Both the position numbers and the translations under genes were made by a program. The notes below the pieces were generated by a model. That model did not search any database. It worked only from the letters and a program-made list of their open reading frames with translations, and was not told the DNA's origin. 64,000 nt of DNA from Phycomyces blakesleeanus NRRL 1555(-) (lineage: Eukaryota > Mucoromycota > Mucoromycetes > Mucorales > Phycomycetaceae): NCBI RefSeq assembly GCF_001638985.1, contig NW_017265141.1, positions 1,419,001-1,483,000 on the forward strand. The letters run 5' to 3'. Position 1 is the stretch's first letter. Every line of letters begins with the position of its first letter. This document shows positions 36,835 through 49,507 of the stretch, one piece after another.

Positions 36835-38018
36835 GATTATCATATAGTTCACAAAAAACATTCTCCAATTAAATTCATATAAAAAATGGATTTTAGTTTT
36901 CACACAAACAAGAGTATTGATTTAATTGGACAAACTGTCTAAAGAAATATCTAACTTTTATATATAATTAGATATCTTTCTTTAGATAAACTTGCCAGTA
37001 AGAATCTAAACTCTCTTGGATAATAATAATAAAAAGTCATATATCATCAATAAGCACCTATAAAATATAGCTATTCTGCAAATACAGCAGCACAAATTAC
37101 ACTATCAATTGTCTATTTAACATTTTATTTTTTTTGGTAAGATTGATAAGTTACGCAAGGTCGGAAAAAGTATTACCAAAAAGCAACAAGTATTCCAAAT
37201 TCATTGTTAATCAAAGACGTTATGGTTACCTTTACATGAAAGCCAAGAACGTCAACTGTACATATATCTATCTATCTATCTATCTATCTATTTGGCTTGT
37301 TGATTATGCTCTGAATTTTGAAAAAAAGAAATAAAGAAAGATAGAGAATATCCAAGAAACCTAACAATCTAACAATCTAACAATACAAGTAGTCTTAATA
37401 ATCATAATCATAATCATAATCATAGCCTTAAGCATAATGTCAGACATTTGGAAAGATACAGCACTGTTAGGGGTCAAGGATAACAAGGCTCACAAAAGAA
37501 AAAAATAAAATAAAAATAAACCACCCTATTTTCGATTAGGACAAAGGACGAGGAATCTCCAAACCAACTTGATAAATTCAGTACACATGTTCAAATGTCC
37601 AATATTTCTTTATTACTGACAAGTTAACTATAAAATAGCACCTGAGATTGTTACGCTCCAGATACTCGTATATTTCACATTTGTATACAATCTAAACTAA
37701 CCATTGCATTAACAGGCATTCGAACCACAACGTATTTTGGATAGTGGCAAATATACAAAACACTTTTTCTTCTTCAAAATTTAAAAGATATCCTAAATCA
37801 CAAATACCTTGGTCCCATATTTATAGCAAGACTATCATTCTATTTGCCGCAGAGGGTTTATGTACCTGTAAGCCTCGATAATTCGACACTGGCACTGGTA
37901 AACCTGTAACAAGAAAGTATCAAGTAAGTAAGAAAAGTATAGAAATGACGGTGTTTCAATACGTTCTTTTTTATATAGAGAAAGAAAAAAAAATTACTCC
38001 CCCCACCCTTCATATATA
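36455..38018. other. Intergenic with poly-T29
   Basis: Divergent promoter space between the polyQ/N gene and the BRAP2-like gene. GA-rich tract 36600-36770, an uninterrupted T run at 36806-36834, (CTAT)n near 37267-37291. A 23-codon frame at 37438-37509 (MSDIWKDTALLGVK...) and a fragment at 37134-37334 have no family match and may be chance. Confidence 0.4.
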
Positions 38019-39458
38019 ATGTACCATTACCATCTCATCCTTACTCTCTTTTCTCCAGAAACCGTCCCACTTCTTGACCTCTTCGATTCACTATCACACT
38101 CGCCCGCCTCAGAATACCTGGCCAATTACCCACATAAACGAATTCCCCAATCTAACAACTACCCAGACTTTCGTTTTGGAGCCGTCATGATCGAAGGACG
38201 CGGTCCCATGGGTGTCATTCAAAACATCAATCTCGGCTATGGAATCCTCCACCTCTACAGAGACCCTTCAGAAATAAAACCCTTTGACCCACCAACAGAT
38301 TCACCCTCTACCACAGACACCACGACCATTCTCTGCACTCTTGCAGTCCCATCATACATGGCCACCAGTGACTTTCTTCAATTTGTTGCTCCAGTAGATC
38401 CATATGTAAGTCATTACAGGATCGTACGGTAAGAATATATTTATAGTTCGTATTTTATTATTTATTATTTCTTGACGAACAAAACAAAATAATAAATAAA
38501 AAATAAAATAAAAATGAAATGCTTTAACCAGACAAAAAATACTTTAGAGATTCATCGCCAAATCGATACATGGTAGTAATGAAGTTCAGAGATTCAAAGG
38601 CTGCCCAGGATTATTATAAGCAATATAACGGACGACCTTTCAACTCTATGGAGGTAAGAAAACCATCGATACCACAACATACAAGTATATGCATATAAAA
38701 GCTTTATACATTCAATGCTGAGTCATCTAATCTAATTAATCTAATCTAATCCTCATCCTTTTTGTTTCGAATTATCTCATTGTAAATTTACAGCCTGAAA
38801 TATGCCACGTTGTCTACTTAAAATCAGTAGAAATCAACTCTGTACTTATTCCCCCTCACACATTTCCTTTTCTACATGACACATTGGAGTACGAACGACA
38901 AATAAAAGAAAACGACGACGACGACGAAGACAAAGTAGAATTACCTACTTGCCCAGTCTGCTTAGAACGTATGGATGACACAGTGACAGGTCTGCTAACC
39001 ATTCTCTGTCAGCACACATTCCATTGTTCATGCTTGAGTAAATGGGGAGATAGCAGGTAAGGCTTGTACGCAAAAAAAACAATTTGTATATTGGCTTACT
39101 CATATATATATATATATATATATATTTGTTTAATAAGCTGTCCTGTATGTCGATACTCGCAGAAACCTGTTCTTGGAATGGACCTAGTTTTGGGATCAGG
39201 TGAAGGAGTTAATATACCCTTAGAAGACGAAGACAATACGTGCATGGTGTGTGGATCAAATGAGAGTTTGTGGATCTGCTTGATATGTGGCCATGTTGGC
39301 TGTGGACGATACCAAGAGGCCCATGCTTACGACCATTACACAGAGACAGGACATCTTTATGCACTCGAGATAGAAACACAGCGCGTATGGGATTATGTGG
39401 GCGACGGGCAAGTATCCTAATAAGGAAGTTTTCGATTTCCATTTATTAACCACGCACA

Positions 39459-39494
<36 letters not shown>

Positions 39495-40365
39495 TGTTCA
39501 TCGATTGATACAAAACATGATTGACGGCAAGATAGTTGAATTACCAAGTGCGACAGCTGGTCCTACTCCTCGCCAACCAGAGCAATCACAAGTAAACTTC
39601 TTCTTCCTTTCTCTCTTTGTTCCAAGAAAAAGAAAACTAAAGATGAATGCAAATCAAACTCCTTTAAATTTGCATTGTAACAGGATAAACTAGAAGCAAT
39701 GTCTGTGGAATACGCACACCTCTTGACATCTCAACTCGATTCTCAGCGGATATACTATGAAGATCATTTGGACCAAGTGACTTCCCAACTATCTTGTCTT
39801 ACCCTGCAGGTCAAAGGCCTTATCACAGACATGCAAGCCATGCAGAAAGAGAAAGAGCAACAGGCTCAGTGTGCACTTGAGGCCACTCGTGCTCTTGCTG
39901 AAGCCCGCAAAGACAAGGACAGAGCAGAACGAAAGCTAGAGAGTTTCCGAGAAAAATTAGACATAGCAAAACGAGAATGGCAAGAAGAAAAAGAGGTAAT
40001 TACAAATTATAGAGATTTCTGTACATTTTTTTATATAAAGTTCCTTATTTTATGTTGCTTTGCTTTGCTTTGCTTTGCTTTGCTTTACTATTTTTTTTTC
40101 ACACTATTAAAAAATTCATAAAACCAAAAAAATCAAAATCAAAATACAGATGACAAATTCACTGTTACAAAACAATGCTCTTCTCAAGACAGACCTCGAC
40201 CAAAATCGACAGAGCGTCAAGGAGCTAACTGACCAGGTGCGCGATCTGATGTTCTTTCTCGAGGCACGCGACAAGGTTCAACAGGACCCAGATATGGGCG
40301 GTGGAAGCCTTAGTACACGTGTACGCAGAAATACTAACAAGAATAAATCATCTAAACAAGGCTGA
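38019..40365 (+). CDS. BRAP2/ETP1-type RING and ZnF-UBP E3 ubiquitin ligase
   Basis: Exons 38019-38428, 38548-38653, 38794-39056, 39138-39407, 39492-39591, 39684-39995 and 40150-40365, in frame, 558 residues. Order: BRAP2 RRM-like domain (about 40-185; [33 protein letters not shown]), RING finger from C225 ([10 protein letters not shown]...[13 protein letters not shown]...CPVCR), ZnF-UBP ([24 protein letters not shown]...[16 protein letters not shown]) and a long C-terminal coiled coil (about 390-530). Family members are cytosolic ubiquitin ligases; human BRAP regulates Ras-MAPK signalling and yeast ETP1 acts in ethanol stress. All zinc ligands are present. The intron after exon 4 uses a GC donor (GG|gcaagt). 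[11 protein letters not shown] is the usual N-terminus for this family. Confidence 0.95.
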
Positions 40366-40701
40366 ACAACAAAGCCAAAAGCCAAAAAACAAAACACACA
40401 CACACACACACAGAGAGAGAGAGATTTCTTTTATATTATCATTATTTGTATATATATATCTTTCTTTGCTTTCATATAGTCTCAATTTTGAATCAAAGGC
40501 ATTAAAACTAATTTTTTTTTAAAAAGTAAGAAGCAAACACATATGAAGGAGAAAGAAAAACAGACAGACAGATATATAGATAAATCGATAGATAGCTAGA
40601 TAGATATATTTACACACTACACACTACACACTACACACTACACACTACAGATACCCCCAATAGCAAACATACACACACAAAGAGATAGGGATAGACTCGA
40701 T
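40366..40701. other. Convergent intergenic region with heptamer repeat
   Basis: Between BRAP2-like (+) and GSIII (-). (CA)n(GA)n at 40395-40423, T10A5 near 40508-40525, (GATA)-like tracts, and five tandem CACACTA-type units at 40613-40648. Confidence 0.5.
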
Positions 40702-43347
40702 TTAGATGTTGAAGAAGAGCTCGTTGTACTTGGGCAAGGGCCACAACTTGTCGGCCACCAAACGCTCAAGCTTGTCGGCTTGCTCACGTACACGCTCCAT
40801 GGCGGGGCCAACCTGTTCGTTACAGGCAATAGCCAACTTCTCGACTTCGACAATATCATCGAGCTTGACCATGAGCTGGTCAAGAGCATCGTTGTGGTCC
40901 TGGAGAGCCTCGACAATGGGGCTCAGGATGTTCAACACACGGAGCTCGGCCTTGGCCTCAATACCGATCGACTTCATGGAAGCAGCCGACTCGGCAAGCT
41001 CACGGCGGTAGCTGTAGGCAGCAGGCAGGATCTGCTGGGTGACCATGGTCAAGATGGTCTGGGCCTCGATGGCAACATCCTTGGCGTACTTCTCGGTCAA
41101 GATGTGGAAACGCGAGTGGAGCTCGACATCGGAGAAGACACCAAGACGCTTCAACATATCGGCGTTCTCTTTCTTCAAGATGCAGCCGAATGCATCGACA
41201 CTCTTGCGGATGTTGGGCAGACCACGCTTGGCAGCCTCGGTGACCCATTCGTCAGAGTAGTTGTCGCCCTCGAAACGGATGGCCTTGGTCTTCTTGATGA
41301 ACTCGCGGATAACGATAACCTTGTCGGCATCCGAAGCCACGGCCTTGGTGCCCTTTTGCTTGGTAAGAGCGGCGTTGACCTCCTGGAGAGCAGAGGCAAC
41401 GGCAGAGTTGAGAACAGTGACGGGGAAAGAGGGAGACTGCTTGGAACCGACGGCACGGAACTCGAACTTGTTACCGGTGAAGGCAAAGGGAGAAGTACGG
41501 TTACGGTCGGTGGTGTCACGAGCAATGCTGGGCAGAGTGGCGACCTTCAAGTCGAGCACGGTACCCTGGACACGGATGTGCTGGAGCTGGGTTCCGGCAG
41601 CAAGATCGTTGACAGGGCGGTTCTCCTCGATAGCATCGAGAACCTCGTTAAGGTGGCTTCCGAGGAAGACAGAGATGATGCCAGGGGGGGCCTCGTGAGC
41701 ACCGAGACGGTGATCGTTAGAGGCAGAGGCGATACTGGCGCGCATAAGATCACCGTGATCAAGAACACCCTTGAGAACAGCAACCAAGAAGATCAAGAAG
41801 CGGTAGTTGTGCTCAGGAGCAGCAGAGGGGTCAAGCAAGTTATCACCCTGGTCAGTGGACATACTCCAGTTGCAGTGCTTTCCGGAACCGTTCACACCAC
41901 GGAAAGGCTTCTCGTGGTAGAGAACCTTGAGCTTGTGACGATGGGCAACACGGTGCAGGACATCCATGGTCAACAAGTTGTGATCGACAGCCTGGATAGC
42001 CTCTTCGAAGATGGGTGCAACCTCAAACTGGGCAGGGGCGACTTCGTTGTGACGAGTCTTGATGGGGACACCCAATTTGGCCAACTCAAGCTCGCACTCA
42101 CTGGTTGCAGCCAACACACGGGTGGGCATCTTACCAAAGTAATGATCCTCCAACTGCTGGTGACGGGGAGGGAGGCCACCGATGAGAGTACGGCCGGTGA
42201 TCTTAAGATCAGGGCGGAGAGAGTACAGACCACGATCGATCAAAAAGTACTCCTGCTCAGTACCGAGGGTGGTGAATACATGCTTGGTGCGAGGATGGTC
42301 TAAAAACAATGAAATCAAATTTAATTTTATTATTATTATTATTATTGTTTCTTTGATCCCCCAAAAACAAGCTCATATCCCCCCCCCCCCTTTTTTTTTT
42401 TTCCTATTTAATTCTTACCTTCATCAACGGGCTCAATAAGGTCAAGAGTCTCGAGAGCAGTCTTTGAGAGAACTTCGGAAGATCTCAACAGAACAGACTT
42501 CTCGTCCATGGCTTCTCCATTGTAGGAAATGAAGACGGAAGGAATGTAAAGGATGGTTGTACCGTGGGGACCGTTCTGAACGAACATGGGGCTATTATGC
42601 GGATTTATTTATTTATTAATTAATTTTTTGTTTGTTTATTTGTCAGTCACTTGGTTCATTGTTCATAGATAAGATAAGATAAGACGAGCTGTTTTTGTAT
42701 GTGTTTACCTCTTGGTATCCCAGACAGTGTATCCACGAGCTTCGAATGTAGTGCGCATTCCACCGGAGGGGAAGGAAGAAGCATCGGGCTCGGACTGGAG
42801 CAGCTGGGATCCAGAGAAAGTATCGATGGCAGTAACCTACAATAACCCACCGAAGATCATACACATTAATTTTTTTTTTAGAAAAATCAAATTGAATAAA
42901 GGCGACGCGACTCAATTTGATTTGATTCAACTTGATTCAATTCGACTTGTCTAAGTTTGGTTCTCTTGGTATTACCTCTTCGAATCCATTGATGTGGTTG
43001 GTCTTCAGGGTAAGGAAAGAATCGTGCTTTTCGGCAGTGGAGTCGTTCAAAGGCTGGAACCAATGGGTAAAATCAGTTGCGCCACGCTCAAGGGCCCAGA
43101 CCTTGACAGCGTGAGCAATGGCATCGGCAGTAACCTTGTCGAGGGTTTGGTTACCACGGACTTGGCGAATGAAGGTCTTGAAGACAGGTTTGGGCAAGCT
43201 CTTCTCCATCTCCTTGAGAGAAAAGACATTCTGGCCAAAGATCTCCGAGACGGTCTGGACACGACCATTCTCACTGGGGAACTTGATGTTGCGAGGGGGC
43301 TGAGCGAGGCTCTCGGTAATGATGTCTTGACGAGCCTGAAGAGTCAT
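40702..43347 (-). CDS. Type III glutamine synthetase (GSIII)
   Basis: Exons on the minus strand: 42976-43347, 42709-42836, 42419-42591 and 40702-42299, in frame, 756 residues, the length expected for GSIII (about 700-750) and about twice that of GSII. Family landmarks: [21 protein letters not shown] near the N-terminus, TGSQLL-like [30 protein letters not shown] (ATP/metal site), [51 protein letters not shown], and [20 protein letters not shown]. It makes glutamine from glutamate, ammonia and ATP. GSIII is best known from bacteria and several protist groups. Coding exons are GC-rich and codon-biased, suggesting high expression. The opposite strand is open for 507 codons as a shadow. GATAAG motifs occur in intron 2 and upstream. 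Confidence 0.97.
42668..42683 (+). promoter_or_regulatory. Three overlapping GATAAG motifs in a GSIII intron
   Basis: GATAAGATAAGATAAG lies within the intron 42592-42708 of the glutamine synthetase gene. GATAAG is the core site bound by fungal nitrogen-regulatory GATA factors. A further GATAAG is at 43646-43651, 299 bases before the GSIII start. Function is inferred. Confidence 0.4.
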
Positions 43348-44639
43348 GGTTCGGGCGGAGAAGTGGAGTGAGAAGGAGAAGAATACAAGGAGAAGAAGAA
43401 GAACAAGAAGAGTTGCTTCGTCGCGGATCTATGTATATTAGAAAGCGCCAAAGTACAGGGACTGCGAGATAAAGACCGGTATTGAACAGCCCAGCCAAGC
43501 CCAAACCAATCACATACTAGCCTAGCCCTCCGATCGACCCGGAAGTCGTCACATTTCCTCGGATACTCAATTCTAAGATTAGCTTTGCCTGATCTCCGCC
43601 TTCTTTTTTGTAACAAATTTGACAATATCTACCATAACCACAACTGATAAGATATATGCTACACTATTTAATTACAAAAGATCGTCGTTCTACTATGAAG
43701 AAAGTAGTACGAATAGAAGGTCCTTGCCGTGCTCTGTTTTTTCCGGGTATTTTATTGATTTTTACACATTTATCGTAAATTTTATTGTATTGTATTGTAT
43801 TTTTTTTATATACATATATTCTTTATCTAAATCAAAGAATAAATATATATGTATATATATTTACTGCATTAGCTGGAGTTTGTTTTGACTACGCAGCTGA
43901 AACAAAGTATTGGCACAAATGATTAATATCTATACATACAATTAGTACTATAAAGTCTAAACGCACACATATACACATACATACATACGCATATCTAGGT
44001 GCGTGAGTGAATCCTGTGCATATTAATGCCATGAATGCTAGCATGCTGTTGATATTCGAGGGCGAGAAAAATGCCCAAAAAGGAAATGGAGATAATGTGA
44101 CTCATCCCGATCCCTGTAGTGGTATATTTTTTTAGCTCTATCTTTTCCCCAGACGCTATAACACTATTTCTTAAAAGCAATGTCTTTTCAAGATGTTGAA
44201 TTTTGTATATATCTTTTCTTATAAAATCTTCAAACTTTGCAACATTATACTGAGAATGTAAAAGTTACCATTGTAACTTTTAAATCACTCTTTTTTTTAA
44301 AGCTACATTACGGAATTCGCAATTATTTTTAACAATATATCTATATATATATATATAGATATAATTTTGTTGCTGTTGCTGAGCAAAGCCAACCACCAAC
44401 TCATTTTTTTTCTACTGTCAAAAGATTTGCTTCACATAGTAACTACTTGAAAAAGTATTCTAAACTTGGTTTCAAATTATTATTTTTTAGCGGTAATTGT
44501 CATTATAGTCGTAAAAGGCATATATATTTAAGCCAGACGATAAAGACAAGGTGAAACAGTCAATTGAAATATACGAGTATACCTATTATAATTAGTATAA
44601 TATAGTATTAGTCATAATGAGATCTTCTTTAAGTAATAT
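43348..44639. other. GSIII promoter region and gene-free DNA
   Basis: CT/GA-rich sequence lies directly upstream of GSIII (43360-43400) with one GATAAG at 43646. Farther out are TA/CATA repeats. A minus-strand frame at 43995-44180 has one hydrophobic segment (SHIISISFLGIFLALEY); it may be a small-protein exon but has no second support. Confidence 0.4.
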
Positions 44640-45640
44640 ATAGACCAGTGTTCGGGGTCATATACTGCTATTTAAGCAGCTGGGTATTGTAATCGGTACC
44701 ACTTAGAGATGTATTAAACGACACAACGAACGTGGTAATATTATCTTTGATAGTTGCAAAAGAAAAAGAAAAAAGTCAGATCGTAAACTGATTCTAAAAA
44801 AAAGTCTATCGGAAAGTCATCAAAGCTTTCATCGATTAAGATGAATAACTGTATTGTTGTTGAAGTAGCTCAGTATTTACAGGAAAAAAGTTCACTGGCT
44901 TTGGGAAGTTTCTATATTGTCGCTTAATGTTTTACGACAAGAAAGTGTAGCCATTCACTTGGACAAATAGACTTTCACTCTGTGGATAAAAAAATCCCCT
45001 ATCATAAAATGAAGGAGTATTATAATTGTTGGGCTCGTGAACAAAACAATAAATAAATTAAAATGATCCCTGAGATGAACTGTGTGTCTCTTTATGAGAC
45101 GCTCAAGATGTTGACCTAAAAGAGGTATCCGTGCTGCTGTTAAATCACCTAAAACGAGATCAGAAACAACGTTCATATTAGATGCCGTTTCTGCTTCCAA
45201 CCTGGTTGAGATTGGTGAGATAGTGCTAAAGGCAATTAAAAAACAAAAGGCTAAATGATAAAGACCAGATAAACACTGGTAATATAGCGAATCACTATTT
45301 CCGTTTATCTATCTTTTTGCTTTAGAGAAATCACAATATATTAAATGGGCAAAAACGAAAAGTAATAGAGCAATTGTATTGTTGTTTTTTGGGCAATACA
45401 CGCATACATATACATACATATATAAATAAAGGTATAGCATAAGTATATCAAATGGCGAGGATATTGATGTGCTTATTTTCCGTCACACTCCGCTGAACTT
45501 AATCCAGTCCAGACTTTCTGGTTGGTGGTAAATAGTATGGTTAAACGTGAGCGGTTATTGAGACAAGAAAAATTATCGATAAGAAATCAAGAAGAAATAT
45601 CTCAAAGCAAAGAAAGGCAAATGACTAGGAAAACTTTACT
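44640..45640 (+). mobile_element. Degenerate Tc1/mariner transposase, copy 2
   Basis: Three decayed parts in the right order. 44670-44850: a helix-turn-helix region (KQLGIVIGTT, RCIKRHNERGNIIFDSCKRK). 44950-45260: the catalytic core, with AIHLDK then TFTLWIKKSP (first Asp), then RAAVKSPKTRSETTFILDAV. 45480-45640: the C-terminal block PSHSAELNPVQTFW, matching PPYSPELNPIExFW of Tc1 elements. Several stops and frame changes interrupt it. Terminal repeats were not recognised. Confidence 0.8.
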
Positions 45641-47331
45641 TCGAATTCGCACCAGGTCTGGTAGAAATCTCGAAATACTGGAACCGATATGATATGCATA
45701 CAGGGGACTTCCAGTCAAATATCAAAATAAGATAAGTGGATATCATAAGGTTAAACAAAAAAGCAAGAAAAAATGCGATTTCATGTGTATGTACTCTACG
45801 TACTAGAAGCTTGCCCTTTACTGCTGTTTAAAGGTTAATAATTTCGGATAATGATGTCTTAACCTTTGTTGCCTTGAGCTTATTTTTTTATTTTATTTTT
45901 TATTTTTCTTTCTACCAGTTAAAGAAGAAGGCAAATGTATTGTAACAATATGTAAGGCGCAGAACATCAGTATTTTAAAAAATGTAAGAAACTAGTCTTG
46001 GGGTTTCTTACGCAGAGAAAGGTAGATAGAGCTTCTCAAATCCGAAGAATCGTTAAAGCTGACATTTATTTAATCATTGTTCATATTTGCCTTTATGTAT
46101 TCTGCGCTTTGAGATAACAGAACGTAACAAAATGATAATAAAGATGATTTTGGCTGCATTGAAAATATAAGCATTATTGTTATTTTTCGTAAACATCTGG
46201 GAACAAAGTTGGCCAAAAAATCCTATCTCACATGCCATACTGGAAGTATAGCTCTTCTTGAAACACAAGCAAGCCATGGACCAATTTACCAAAATAATAA
46301 TACTTATAGCTTGTGGTCTATCATTGGATAATTAGGATACTTATTAATAAACAAACAAACAAATAAAGGTGTATAGTGTAGAGCATCGTAATTACGATCG
46401 ATATTTACTAAAAAGTCTTAAGACCGTACAGCTTTATTATTTTAATATGGAGTATGATTACGCTTAGACTCCAATATTTGATATGACACTTCCTTGTTTT
46501 CTCCCGGGGTAAGTTTGATTTTTGAAAATTCCTACATAGAAACAACAACTGTTGCTGTAATCGATACACCCTAGACACTTGTTCTTACCTTTTCTTTCTT
46601 TCTTTCTTTATGACATTGCATGTAAACAAAACTTGTGGCAACCTACAGTAGTATGAATTAGATTTGATTATTTCGTTGAAGACATACTTTGTGGCACTAT
46701 GAGAGCGGGAACACCAACATATCCTACAGACATCCGATTAACATTTTTGAGGGGAGTATTTTATTTTATTTTATTTGAATAAAGCTGTTCAGTTGCAGAA
46801 ATACATCCTTCAAATCACATTCCTTTGAAGATTGGTATTTTGTTGAAGGGCCGAGATAAACTGTTTTTCAATCTGTATATATATTTTTTAAGAAACATAC
46901 TAAGAGTATGTACAAGTATTTGTACAACAAAAGCACCAACTTGTTTCCACATCCTTAATGTATTATATTCTATTATCAGGACGCTATATGATATGGATAT
47001 TCTGGATATTATTTTACGTATTAAGAGTGTAGTTGATATTCAAATAAGCCAATCTGATCTAATAAAGTACTAGTTAATAGCCAAGGCCTACTTGATTCAA
47101 TAAACAAAGAACGTTTTGGAAAGATATAAGTATTACTATTGTCATTACTATTTGGTTTGGAAACATTTTTACATACTTTCTTGCCCCAAGAATAAAATTA
47201 AAATTTGGTAATTTTTTGTCAAGACTATAAAGTAGAATTGAAAGTGTGTGCATAATTTATGTAAAATCGAAATATATATATATATATTTAAAAAAAGAAG
47301 ACACTCTTTGAAATTAATTTTGCTACACTGA
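45641..47331. other. Gene-free region
   Basis: No gene or tRNA was recognised. Frames at 46074-46292 (-) and 46825-47073 (+) are short and lack family features. The texture resembles the other transposon-rich blocks. TA-rich sequence at 47270-47290 is near the kinase 3' end. Confidence 0.35.
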
Positions 47332-49037
47332 TTAGTTCTGTTGGCGAGGTCTAGCGAGTAGCTCGTCTACCTTTGCAATTGTCTACAAAGATACACACAT
47401 ATATATTTAAGACAAAAAAATAACATATATCACACAATCTCATACCAAGCGTCTTTATTTTTACACTTATTACCTGGTGAATGTCTGGGCGTGCTTTGGG
47501 ATCAGCATTTAATATCCAAGTAATCAAGTCTCTAAATTCCTTTGAATACTGTTTTTCATAACCATTGCCCGAAGGGAATTTGAACTGTCCATTGAGAACA
47601 GCCAATGCCATCGAGCCGCCCTGTTCATTCATATTCATCTCAAATGGCGATTGTCCATAGGCCATTGCATATAAAGTGCAACCCAAAGACCATATATCAA
47701 CTTTTTCATCCAGCACAGAGTCAGTTTTGACATCAAATAATTCGGGTGCCCTGTAAGGCATTGAACAATGTTCGGCAGCAATGTCCTAATTAAAAGAGAT
47801 GTGAATGAGCTTTAATAAAGGTTATTTAATTTTTACTTATTAATTATTGCTAGTCATTTTGCGTGTATGAGAGAGGGAGTATGTGTTTTACCTGTTGGGC
47901 AAGTGCTTCCTGTCGAGAGTGGATCTCAATACGTGCTTTACAGGCCGATCCAAAGTCCATAAGTATTGGAGTGACACCATCGTCGGACATGAGAACGTTT
48001 CTAAAGCAACACTTGCATTAGAGACAATTATGTACAAGTATTCTATAAAGAAATCTCTTTCTATCTCTCTTTTTTTTTACATTTGTTAAATTTACCCTGG
48101 CTTAATGTCCCGGTGAGCCCATGGCATCAGATCTCCTCTTGTTCCCTGCACTTGTTGTGGTTCTGATCTTTCCTGATGAGTCTGTTCTTCAAGCAAGGCT
48201 CGGGCCTGCTGGGCATTTTCGTCTTGAATACTTTGTGGAGCATTAGCTTCGTATTGATCTCTGGCTACACCCTTGACTGTGTATGTGTGCAATGCTTTTA
48301 CGGCTTCACACACCTGACGGAAGATATTCAATGCCTGTTCTTCCGAGAAATGTGTCGAATGAAGCTGGTTGCGACTAATGGCATCTTGCAAGTTGCCTTT
48401 CTATATCCACACATCGTATAAGACATCCAGAAACAACATTTGTTCCGTTTCCCACTTATACTATATATCTATATTTATATCGACTGAAGCTATTCGCGTG
48501 TGCGCCTGGGTGTATATGTGTGTCCGTGTATTAATTCTTTCTTACCTTGTAATAAGGTAAGAATATGTAAATCGTCTTGCTATCATCAGATTCTGTGACA
48601 GTGGCGCTATCCTTGAAAATTCACATATAATAAGTAAAGTATATAAAATACAAAATATAAACTATAAAATCCAACGTTTCAATTTACTTACGAGAAGACG
48701 AATGATATTTTTGTGGGAAAACAATTGATACATTTCTACCTCACGCTGTGCTAAAGCTTCCTCCGTTGTTCCCATATTGCATCGAATTTTCTTGAGGGCA
48801 TACAGGTTACCAGACCCATCCTGAGCAAGATAAACAAATGAAAAGCCTCTGAGACCGATACACACTATAGTCAGACATTGTACTAGATGCAACAATTAAA
48901 TATATATATATATATTACCCTTCTCCTAAAAGTTTGATGATTCTGTAAGCGCGACCATTAATACTGATGTTTGAATTTGGGATGCACATGTTTGTAGCAG
49001 AGACAATTGCATCAAAGAGGGCAGTCAGGAACGACAT
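47332..49037 (-). CDS. STK16/ENV7-type Ser/Thr protein kinase
   Basis: Exons on the minus strand: 48919-49037, 48692-48848, 48546-48611, 48096-48400, 47892-48000, 47474-47785 and 47332-47382, in frame, 372 residues. Kinase motifs: glycine loop LLGEGGFSFVYLAQD, lysine in YALKKIRC (K59), HRDIKPGNVL (D212), MDFGSA (D231), MPYRAPELF, and DIWSLGCTLYAMAYG. The sequence GGFSFVYL, the serine after DFG and the N-terminal cysteine (MCIPNS) fit the NAK/STK16 group; yeast Env7 is a palmitoylated vacuolar kinase controlling membrane fusion. An insert of about 45 polar residues (about 165-208) sits between helix E and HRD, splitting AVKALHTY from WAHRDIKPG. Catalytic residues are complete. Confidence 0.92.
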
Positions 49038-49507
49038 CTTTTATTTTCTTTCTAATGGGTATAGGAATGAAGTTGTGAATTAAAGTAGGTCAAAGGAGTG
49101 TGAATAAAAAGGAGGTGTGTGAAGATGGTCAAGGTTGATTTCATTTAACCTACACTCTTTGCTTAGCGGAATACACTATGTATAGTTGATTACTATTATA
49201 ATATTATATTATTATACTATATATATATTATATACACACAATATAATATTTTTTTGGCTCCAGTTTCTACCTAACACTTTCTTGTACCTTTTGATGCTTT
49301 TTTTCCCTTACTCTCGCTGTCACACAAGTATGTTTGTAACATTTCCCTTGATATAAGAATTGTTTAGTGGGCCTTACTTAATGGCACAGATACACAATAG
49401 AAGGCAAGTTGGTTTATATATATTTATTGATAATTAATGCCAATAACTGTCTCCCAATGACACCCAGTCGAATGCACTTTAATGGGATAATATGATAAGA
49501 GTAGTGC
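49038..49507. other. Intergenic region
   Basis: Between the kinase start and the dynein intermediate chain stop, both on the minus strand. A TA/TAT-rich block at 49190-49250. No exon. Confidence 0.4.

Noticed and set aside
40780..42303. 507-codon open frame on the plus strand
   Set aside because: Exactly antisense to the GSIII catalytic exon. The translation is a Val/Leu/Gly/Asp-rich shadow produced by the GC-rich biased codons; no family resemblance.
43995..44180. Minus-strand 61-codon frame with a hydrophobic segment
   Set aside because: Single short frame without matching exon or family signature.
44955..45200. 81-codon minus-strand frame
   Set aside because: Antisense of the transposase core in the second Tc1 relic.
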